A DNA stretch of 13,222 bases. Source: Flavobacteriaceae bacterium (GTDB lineage: Bacteria > Bacteroidota > Bacteroidia > Flavobacteriales > Flavobacteriaceae). Below the pieces are notes generated by a model. That model ran no database searches, was not told where the DNA came from, and saw only the letters and a program-made list of their open reading frames with translations. The DNA lies in contig CANJDA010000049.1 of the NCBI GenBank assembly GCA_947472705.1, positions 1-13,222 of the forward strand, given 5' to 3'. Both the position numbers and the translations under genes were made by a program. Of the stretch, positions 8,823 through 13,222 are shown one piece after another (within the stretch, counting starts at the first letter, position 1; every line of letters begins with the position of its first letter).

Positions 8823-9089
8823 TTACTCTTCTTTTTTGTGAAAGTAAAATTTAGCTATAAATTGTTTTTTTAACTGTAAATAAAATAGGGTTTCATTAAT
8901 GTCTTTCAGTTTGGTAGTCAAAGTTATTTTTTGACCTCTACTGTCATTTGTTGCTTGCAATTTACAATTTTCACAAACATATTCACTAAAATGATTGTTC
9001 ACTTTTTTAGTCTGCACAAAGCGATGCCCAAAAAACGAACAGAAATAGTTTTTTTTAACTATACCGTCAGATAAGTAATTTGTTCTCAT
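8823..9089 (-). CDS. Small putative zinc-ribbon protein, unknown function
   Basis: This 88-residue basic protein starts at ATG and has no signal peptide or membrane helix. It carries CSFFGHRF (Cys17, His22) and, 17 residues later, CENC (Cys39, Cys42). This spacing suggests one zinc site, similar in outline to small C-x-x-x-GH-x/CxxC zinc-ribbon proteins (for example DUF1660-type), but I do not recognise a named family with certainty. The C-terminal half (from about residue 55) is Lys-rich and looks helical. It is the first gene after a well-formed promoter (9116-9145), and the ABC ATPase gene follows after 47 bp, so it may be co-expressed with that transporter. Reality as a gene is supported by the promoter, the cysteine pattern and the compact spacing. 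Confidence 0.72.
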   Translation of the reverse strand: MRTNYLSDGIVKKNYFCSFFGHRFVQTKKVNNHFSEYVCENCKLQATNDSRGQKITLTTKLKDINETLFYLQLKKQFIAKFYFHKKEE

Positions 9090-9115
9090 ACAATTAATAT
9101 TTGGTCATGGAACAG

Positions 9116-9145
9116 TAAACTTAATAGTTAATCGTTGAAATGCAA
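9116..9145 (-). promoter_or_regulatory. Bacteroidetes-type promoter for the 88-aa gene / ABC transporter operon
   Basis: Reading the minus strand, TTG (9145-9143) is followed by exactly 19 bp and then TAAGTTTA (9123-9116), which matches TAnnTTTG at five of the six fixed positions. Transcription should start near 9109, giving a leader of about 20 nt before the ATG at 9089. The upstream half overlaps the phased direct repeat at 9131-9165. Confidence 0.68.
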
Positions 9146-9165
9146 AATAAAATCGATAAAACGCA
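9131..9165 (-). promoter_or_regulatory. 21-bp-phased direct repeat, candidate regulator site at the ABC-operon promoter
   Basis: On the minus strand TGCGTTTTATCGAT (9165-9152) and TGCATTTCAACGAT (9144-9131) agree at 11 of 14 positions, with a 21-bp period, i.e. two helical turns. The proximal copy ends 7 bp from the -7 box and overlaps the -33 TTG. This is a typical layout for a dimeric activator that reads two direct repeats on one DNA face, as LytTR-family regulators do. The identity of the regulator is inference. Confidence 0.45.
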
Positions 9166-9224
9166 CTATTTCAGTAGTTTAAAAATAAAATACTTACAAA
9201 AACAATAAAATAAAAAGTTGTCAA

Positions 9225-11066
9225 TTATTGGTATGGAACAATTATTGGTTGTCCGATTTGAAAATCGGGCAAAGATAAATCATCATTTTTGAAAGAGTTG
9301 GTTTTAAATACATTAGTACCTTCAAAAGGAATAGAAGGAAAAAATGAAAATGAAATTTGAAAACTATTAAAAACCAAATAATCGTTGTTAATTAAAACTC
9401 CTAAACTAAATTTAGAATATAGTCTGTCATTTAAGAATTTATTAGTTTCATCTCCTAGGAAACCAAATGTCATATTATAGAAAGGACTAAAATGGAAACC
9501 GTGCCAATTACCAGGGGAGTAGGTTTGAGTTTGAAAAGCTATTGTTAGTTTTCTTGTTCCGTTGATTAACGGATTATTAAATCCACTGATAATATTTTGG
9601 TTAGAGAGTGTTACTCTATCTTTAATGTTTGGAGCTCTGTTATTTCCAAAAACTATTGTTGGCTTAATAAATTGCCTAATTTTCCAATCTCCGACATTTA
9701 ACAAATTGGTGAAATAGTTTGCCTCGATTCTAAAAGTAGTTTCTTCACTATAACCATTATTATAAAAACTGCCCCATTCGATATCGGTACTTAAATAACC
9801 ATAATCAAAGTAATCTCCATAAGCAAAACGCCCGCTAAAATAACTTCGTTTTATGTTATTCTTATCCTGTATCCCTGCTGTAATTGAATATACTTGTCCG
9901 TAGGGAACGTCTTCAATAATTCCAAAATTGAACAAATATTTTTCCTCAGCAAATTTTCTAACATTCAATCCAATTGTGCCTAAATACAACTTCTCGGATG
10001 AAAAGAATTTGGAAGAATCATATAACAATGTAGGTTCTTCCAAATAATTAACATTTTTATACCCTATTGAGGTTACTAAATTAGTGGTTCTGAAGTCTTC
10101 ACTTTTACCTCCAAAAATTCGAAAAGAATGACCAAACCAATATTCTTGAGTTTCTTTTTTAAAACTTTGTTTAGCAAAAACGGCATTGTTGTCTGGTAAT
10201 GAATCAATATAAAATTTATTTTCAAATAAAATACCACCTGCCAATCTAGTAAATGGGGAATAAAATTGTCTTTCAATCCGTGCACTTTTGGTAGTATAAT
10301 TGTCTAATGAATTTTCATAAGTAAAAGTGGTATTGATAAATGTATTTTTAATATTACTTATAGAATATTTGGCTTTGTAGGCATTTTGACCAGTGTCAAA
10401 CCGTTTGATTATTTCATTCTGAAATTCATGTCCGAGGCCAAAAAAATTACGTTCTGTGAGTTCAAAATTACCTTGAGAATTTGAGATTGCTCCTGTTGGA
10501 ATCAAACTCCAAGAATCCAATACACGAATTGAAATATCAACAGAATCTTTACAATTTGGAATTTCAACAGGATTAATAATTACACTTCGAACATAGCGTT
10601 GCTTTCTTATCAAACGTTCCGATTCTTTAGCCAATAAGGAATCTAAAGGTTCATTTTTTTTGAATAACAATAAATTACGGATGGTCCAGTTTTTAGTTTT
10701 AAGATGTAGTTTGTTGCCAAGATTTTCAATTCCTTTATCTGGAGTGTCTTTATAGTTATCAACGGCATAACCAAATGGATCTAAAGTTTCAATATTTATG
10801 AATCGAATGATTTTGCCTTCATTGCGGTCAAAAGCTTTTTTTATAAAAAATCTTTTCCTTTTGGAGTTAGTAGATGATATTGATTTTCGATTTGATTTAA
10901 ATAATAACCGGTAAACAAAACTGTTGACTTTACTTTTCTTTGAATAATTTTCAATTTTTTTATACACTTTGACCGAATCGTTACCACTATTTTTTTCTTG
11001 TGCTATTGTTATGGTAGAAGCAAAGCAAAAGAATAATAGTAATCCAAAATGTAGTTTTTTAAGCAT
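9225..11066 (-). CDS. BamA/TamA-like outer-membrane beta-barrel protein with a POTRA-like domain
   Basis: This 613-residue protein has a signal peptide (about 1-22, ending TIAQ). After a basic, Ser/Lys-rich linker comes a POTRA-like segment (about residues 85-185) with a beta-alpha-alpha-beta pattern, and then a long run of alternating amphipathic, aromatic-rich strands (about 190-590) typical of an outer-membrane barrel, including GNFELTERNFFGLGHEF at its entry, a hallmark of the Omp85 superfamily. It is much shorter than true BamA, which has five POTRA domains, and no other Bam-complex or lipoprotein-export genes adjoin it. Its role (insertion of a specific surface protein, or a simple pore) is unknown. 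I chose the ATG at 11066 because the 3-codon-longer version begins with TTG (11075) and the ATG directly precedes the Lys-Lys of the signal peptide. A TATATTTG box lies 20 bp upstream. Confidence 0.82.
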   Translation of the reverse strand: MLKKLHFGLLLFFCFASTITIAQEKNSGNDSVKVYKKIENYSKKSKVNSFVYRLLFKSNRKSISSTNSKRKRFFIKKAFDRNEGKIIRFINIETLDPFGYAVDNYKDTPDKGIENLGNKLHLKTKNWTIRNLLLFKKNEPLDSLLAKESERLIRKQRYVRSVIINPVEIPNCKDSVDISIRVLDSWSLIPTGAISNSQGNFELTERNFFGLGHEFQNEIIKRFDTGQNAYKAKYSISNIKNTFINTTFTYENSLDNYTTKSARIERQFYSPFTRLAGGILFENKFYIDSLPDNNAVFAKQSFKKETQEYWFGHSFRIFGGKSEDFRTTNLVTSIGYKNVNYLEEPTLLYDSSKFFSSEKLYLGTIGLNVRKFAEEKYLFNFGIIEDVPYGQVYSITAGIQDKNNIKRSYFSGRFAYGDYFDYGYLSTDIEWGSFYNNGYSEETTFRIEANYFTNLLNVGDWKIRQFIKPTIVFGNNRAPNIKDRVTLSNQNIISGFNNPLINGTRKLTIAFQTQTYSPGNWHGFHFSPFYNMTFGFLGDETNKFLNDRLYSKFSLGVLINNDYLVFNSFQISFSFFPSIPFEGTNVFKTNSFKNDDLSLPDFQIGQPIIVPYQ

Positions 11067-11085
11067 CAAAGTCAAGCAATTTTAA

Positions 11086-11093
11086 CAAATATA
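11086..11093 (-). promoter_or_regulatory. Promoter -7 element of the BamA-like gene
   Basis: TATATTTG on the minus strand matches the Bacteroidetes -7 consensus TAnnTTTG perfectly and lies 20 bp upstream of the ATG at 11066. No TTG is present at the expected -33 distance, so the upstream element is weak or absent. Confidence 0.5.
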
Positions 11094-11105
11094 GCCATTT
11101 AAAAG

Positions 11106-11132
11106 GGCTGTGTTGTCTATTTTAACATAGCC
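11106..11132. repeat. Second inverted repeat in the same intergenic region
   Basis: GGCTGTGTT (11106-11114) and AACATAGCC (11124-11132) can pair over 9 bp with one G-U wobble when read on the plus strand; on the minus strand there is one mismatch. T-rich DNA flanks both sides. It sits just upstream of the BamA-like gene's promoter and may be an extra terminator for the upstream operon or an operator. Neither is proven. Confidence 0.4.
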
Positions 11133-11142
11133 TATTTTTGTC

Positions 11143-11181
11143 AAAAATAAAAAATCCTCAAAAGCATTACCTATTGAGGAT
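11143..11181 (-). terminator. Terminator of the nucleoid-associated protein operon
   Basis: On the minus strand ATCCTCAA (11181-11174) pairs perfectly with TTGAGGAT (11161-11154) around a 12-nt loop, and the stem runs into TTTTTATTTTT. It starts 22 bp after the stop of the gene ending at 11204. Confidence 0.82.
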
Positions 11182-11203
11182 ACATTTTTTACTATTAAAA
11201 CTG

Positions 11204-12262
11204 TTAGGACTTCTGTTCTTTATTGAAATAAACCAAGTAGTAGTACATTTGTTTTTCTTCATCCCAACCTTTCTCTACAAATTTTTCAGCACTTTCAGGA
11301 TTAATAAAATCTAACTTGATTTGAATATTGGTATCCAAATTAATCACATTTTTTATTGATTTACGTGCATCGGAAACGGCGCCATTTGCTATAGGAAAAG
11401 TAGTAACGTCTTCAATACTGTATTTTTCGCCTTTGTCAACTTTATAGTTTTTGAATTCCGGAATTAAGTCTGGATTATCTAAAACTTCATTTAAGAAATT
11501 GCTTTCTTCAAACTGGTCGTTTTTGGCAAAATAATTCACCGAACGATTCATAAACATTACTTCTTCTTTCTTGTCTTCAGCAGGAAAAACAACATCTTTG
11601 GCAAATCCCTGACAGAATTTTAAATACTTTTTGGTAATGAAATTTTCATCCTGAAAAGCATCAACCGAAAGGAAATGCTCTAACCAATAACGAGTGTCAT
11701 AACGATTGCTGTCAACACTTAAAATCTTGTAACCTTCTTCTTTTTTGTAATTAAAAATCAAACAACCTTTATCTAATTTATTCAGATTGATACCTTGTTG
11801 CAGAATCATTTCTAGTGATTTGCCCTTTTCTTCAAACTGCATAAAATCAGACATGATTTCACTTTTAAAAACACCAATGGCATCAACTACATTATTATCT
11901 ATATTTAAGTTGGTTAAATACGTCACATAAACTTCTCCGTTCTTTATATGTGGATGATTGGATTGCTCAAAAAGATGATTGGTAATCTTCTTTGAAACCT
12001 CGTGAATAGCACTTGGATTCGTGAAAATTTCTGTAGCTAAATTAAACATATCGTTGTATTCCAAATCAACTTCGTGAGCAAACTGGAAATAGTTCTCTTC
12101 TTTTTCACGAAATGATTTGAAAAAATATTCCTTTAATAAAGGAACAATTTCGTCATTTAAATTATAGGGCTGTTCCGAGAGAAAAACAGATTCATTTTTG
12201 TTTTTGTTTCCAACTCGGTGTATTGATAAACTCTCAATATGAGTGTTAAATAGGTTGATCAT
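11204..12262 (-). CDS. Nucleoid-associated protein, YejK/NdpA family
   Basis: This soluble protein of 352 residues has no signal peptide or membrane helix. Its length, its beginning (INLFNTHIESLSIHRVGN), the middle segment with EVYVTYLTNL and IGVFKSE, and LDKGCLIFNY followed by a YWLEHFL motif fit the NdpA/YejK family (37-kDa nucleoid-associated proteins; the E. coli member is about 335 residues). In that family the protein is found with the nucleoid and is reported to contact topoisomerases, but the molecular role is not well defined. The gene follows the pRiA4b-like gene by 20 bp on the same strand with no promoter visible between them, and it ends before the hairpin terminator at 11143-11181. 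It therefore looks like the second gene of a two-gene operon. Confidence 0.87.
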   Translation of the reverse strand: MINLFNTHIESLSIHRVGNKNKNESVFLSEQPYNLNDEIVPLLKEYFFKSFREKEENYFQFAHEVDLEYNDMFNLATEIFTNPSAIHEVSKKITNHLFEQSNHPHIKNGEVYVTYLTNLNIDNNVVDAIGVFKSEIMSDFMQFEEKGKSLEMILQQGINLNKLDKGCLIFNYKKEEGYKILSVDSNRYDTRYWLEHFLSVDAFQDENFITKKYLKFCQGFAKDVVFPAEDKKEEVMFMNRSVNYFAKNDQFEESNFLNEVLDNPDLIPEFKNYKVDKGEKYSIEDVTTFPIANGAVSDARKSIKNVINLDTNIQIKLDFINPESAEKFVEKGWDEEKQMYYYLVYFNKEQKS

Positions 12263-12282
12263 TTTTTTATTTTAAACTATGT

Positions 12283-12819
12283 TTAATTCCAATTCTCTTC
12301 AAATCCGTAATCTTCAAAACTGTCATCACCACCAAAAGCATCTAAATCATCTTCATCTAAATCGTCTTCAAATTCAGAATAGAAATCTTCACCTTCAGCT
12401 TCAAATTCTTTTTCAGGTGCAATTGCTGGTAATACGCCGTGAGAAAATAATAAACTCGGATATATTTCACCAATTTCGGCTTCTTCAACAGCGGCAAGTT
12501 CAACAAGGAATGTCCACATATTGATAAAATCATACACATAGATAATCTTTGTTTGGTCTTCGCCAAGCAATTGATTTAATGTATAATCGCTCATTGTTTT
12601 TTGTTCTCCGGGAACATCTCCGGTATCAAACATCGGAATTTCTTCTTCCTGATTCCATGTGTCATCACAAGTATAAAAAGAAGCCACTTCTAATCCGTCA
12701 AAACCAAAAGCATTAACAATAGCGTTGTGTAAATCTTCTAAAGTATCTTCTTCCTGTATAGCAATATCTCTGAAAATATCATCTTCGGCATCAAGAATTG
12801 CTCTGAATTTATAAATCAT
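12283..12819 (-). CDS. pRiA4b ORF-3-like protein with acidic C-terminal tail
   Basis: This 178-residue protein begins MIYKFRAIL with an opening strand, followed by a segment LEDLHNAIVNAFGFD (27-41) and a YVYDFINMW motif (94-102). Both correspond to the conserved L..LH..I..AFGW.. and YxYDFGDxW features of the plasmid pRiA4b ORF-3 / IS1096 accessory-protein family. The last 45 residues are extremely acidic (runs of Glu/Asp between 135 and 178), which may mimic nucleic acid or mediate protein contact; this is inference. The molecular function of the family is unknown. Despite the plasmid name there is no mobile-element machinery here. It is the first gene of the operon with the nucleoid-associated protein gene, and a TACCTTTG promoter element lies 22 bp upstream. 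Confidence 0.85.
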   Translation of the reverse strand: MIYKFRAILDAEDDIFRDIAIQEEDTLEDLHNAIVNAFGFDGLEVASFYTCDDTWNQEEEIPMFDTGDVPGEQKTMSDYTLNQLLGEDQTKIIYVYDFINMWTFLVELAAVEEAEIGEIYPSLLFSHGVLPAIAPEKEFEAEGEDFYSEFEDDLDEDDLDAFGGDDSFEDYGFEENWN

Positions 12820-12841
12820 AATCTTAATTTTAATAAGCGAG

Positions 12842-12849
12842 CAAAGGTA
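12842..12849 (-). promoter_or_regulatory. Promoter -7 element of the pRiA4b-like / nucleoid-associated operon
   Basis: TACCTTTG on the minus strand matches TAnnTTTG fully, 22 bp upstream of the ATG at 12819. The expected -33 position falls within the AATTGTG heptamer array and contains no TTG. Confidence 0.52.
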
Positions 12850-12856
12850 AAATTTA

Positions 12857-12891
12857 AATTGTGAATTGTGAATTGTAAATTATGAATTGTT
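12857..12891. repeat. Five tandem AATTGTG-like heptamers
   Basis: The units are AATTGTG, AATTGTG, AATTGTA, AATTATG and AATTGTT, contiguous with an exact 7-bp period. The array begins 7 bp upstream of the -7 element at 12842-12849 and covers the region where a -33 element would lie. Similar low-complexity arrays are common between genes in Flavobacteria. Confidence 0.85.
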
Positions 12892-12916
12892 GAAAAGATT
12901 TTGCTGCCTTAAAAAC

Positions 12917-12932
12917 ATCGATAAAATGCACC
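12917..12932 (-). promoter_or_regulatory. Single copy of the TCGRTARAAYGCAC motif
   Basis: ATCGATAAAATGCACC here differs at one internal position from ATCGATAAAACGCACT at the ABC-operon promoter (9152-9167). A degenerate second copy (about 7 of 11) may lie 20 bp to the right. On the minus strand it points toward the operon starting at 12819, but no good -7 box lies at the matching distance. Confidence 0.35.
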
Positions 12933-12946
12933 AAAATTGCAATAAA

Positions 12947-12980
12947 TGTTAGTCTATCGAGTTTTGTGTTAGTTTACCGA
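12947..12980 (+). promoter_or_regulatory. 20-bp-phased direct repeat at the plus-strand promoter
   Basis: TGTTAGTCTATCGA (12947-12960) and TGTTAGTTTACCGA (12967-12980) agree at 12 of 14 positions with a 20-bp period. The second copy ends 6 bp before the -7-like box at 12987. The layout parallels the repeat at the ABC-operon promoter, and both proximal copies run into CGATTAA. Confidence 0.45.
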
Positions 12981-12994
12981 TTAAGTTAGATTTA
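12964..12994 (+). promoter_or_regulatory. Candidate plus-strand promoter in the intergenic region
   Basis: TTG (12964-12966), a 20-bp spacer and TAGATTTA (12987-12994, five of six fixed positions of TAnnTTTG). Transcription would start near 13001 and run toward the terminator at 13111-13141. No coding frame of useful length follows. Confidence 0.4.
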
Positions 12995-13000
12995 GAAATG

Positions 13001-13141
13001 GCGAACAACTAATTTAGCTCCAGTTAATTATAAAAACAACAAGAAAACTGCCGAGTAGTATTCTTTAAAAATAAATATCCTGTCAGATAATTAATAATTC
13101 AAACGAAAGAAACCTGTTCATAATCGAACAGGTTTTTTTTT
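13001..13141 (+). ncRNA. Candidate small RNA of about 140 nt, no known family
   Basis: The stretch is bounded by a promoter-like sequence (12964-12994) and a strong intrinsic terminator (13111-13141). Between them no frame exceeds a few codons; the first ATG, at 12998, gives only four residues before TAA. I recognise no known RNA family such as 6S RNA or tmRNA. The call rests only on promoter plus terminator without a gene. Confidence 0.3.
13111..13141 (+). terminator. Strong intrinsic terminator without an obvious upstream gene
   Basis: AACCTGTTC (13111-13119) pairs perfectly with GAACAGGTT (13126-13134) across a 6-nt loop, and a run of nine T (13133-13141) follows. The T run makes the plus strand the better direction. 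On the minus strand the hairpin is followed only by TTTCTTTC, so service to a gene from the right is possible but weaker. Confidence 0.8.
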
Positions 13142-13181
13142 GCTTTTCGACTATATGATAAGCCTCTTTAATGTTGAGTTT

Positions 13182-13199
13182 ATCGGTAAAATGCACTCC
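13182..13199 (-). promoter_or_regulatory. Single copy of the TCGRTARAAYGCAC motif near the window edge
   Basis: ATCGGTAAAATGCACTCC is a close match to the copies at 9152 and 12917. No clear second half-site or -7 box is visible at the expected distances, though the window ends 23 bp further on. Confidence 0.3.
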
Positions 13200-13222
13200 T
13201 GAGTTTGTAAATATCCGATTAA

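Larger units (their letters stand above)
12892..13222. other. Intergenic stretch without a recognisable gene
   Basis: About 330 bp with no convincing coding frame on either strand. It contains copies of a TCGRTARA-type motif (12917-12932, 12947-12980, 13182-13199), a plus-strand promoter-like sequence, a plus-strand terminator, and after it 80 bp of unassigned DNA to the window edge. A frame from ATG 13171 on the plus strand stays open to the edge but is only 17 codons long. Confidence 0.6.

Noticed and set aside
9222..9249. Direct repeat CAATTATTGGT with 17-bp period at the 3' end of the BamA-like gene, considered as a duplication that created the stop codon
   Set aside because: Removing one period would give a long low-complexity extension instead of a sensible end, and the present C-terminus looks plausible. 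The repeat is probably chance or an old event without effect.
11067..11075. TTG start three codons upstream for the BamA-like protein
   Set aside because: The ATG at 11066 gives a normal signal peptide starting MLKK; the TTG version adds only Met-Thr-Leu and has no support.
12279..12524. Plus-strand open frame rich in His, Leu, Asn and Gln
   Set aside because: It is antisense to the acidic tail of the pRiA4b-like gene; its composition is the complement of Asp/Glu codons, and it has no promoter.
12857..12891. Heptamer array considered as a CRISPR or iteron origin
   Set aside because: Units are contiguous 7-mers without spacers, and no cas, rep or dnaA-box features are nearby.
13099..13222. 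Minus-strand open frame entering from the right edge, possible C-terminus of a neighbouring gene
   Set aside because: The frame passes through the nine-T run and the terminator hairpin, and its last residues look like translated non-coding DNA. Without sequence beyond the edge it cannot be supported.

Overview
The window reads as chromosomal DNA of a Bacteroidetes bacterium, most likely a Flavobacterium-like Flavobacteriaceae. The evidence is strongly AT-rich DNA, start codons without clear Shine-Dalgarno sequences, promoters of the Bacteroidetes type (TTG, about 19 bp, TAnnTTTG), and a giant secreted protein with a type IX secretion (T9SS) type B C-terminal sorting domain. No transposase, integrase, CRISPR array, tRNA or rRNA is visible.

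Layout. The left edge (1-810, +) is the 3' part of rpsA, ribosomal protein S1, closed by a strong hairpin terminator. All other recognised protein genes lie on the minus strand, in four likely transcription units. (1) 6949-910: a 1703-aa T9SS type B cell-surface protein followed 4 bp later by a secreted alpha/beta-hydrolase (esterase-like) gene. (2) 9089-7033: an 88-aa putative zinc-ribbon protein, an ABC transporter ATPase that apparently starts at TTG, and its ABC-2 type permease. A well-formed promoter lies just upstream, overlapped by a 21-bp-phased direct repeat. (3) 11066-9225: a BamA/TamA-like outer-membrane beta-barrel protein with a POTRA-like segment. (4) 12819-11204: a pRiA4b ORF-3-like acidic protein and a YejK/NdpA-type nucleoid-associated protein, ended by a hairpin terminator.

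The right end (12820-13222) has no convincing gene. It holds five tandem AATTGTG-like heptamers, several copies of a TCGRTARA-type motif, a plus-strand promoter-like sequence and a strong plus-strand terminator about 120 bp downstream of that promoter. Together these suggest an unannotated small RNA. The same motif, with similar phasing and position relative to the -7 box, occurs at the ABC-operon promoter. This hints that the two promoters share a regulator, and it is the most interesting non-coding signal here.

Functionally, the genes are a mix of housekeeping translation (S1), envelope and surface functions (T9SS protein, esterase, BamA-like barrel, ABC exporter) and nucleoid-associated functions. 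I see no defence island or clearly new multi-gene system.
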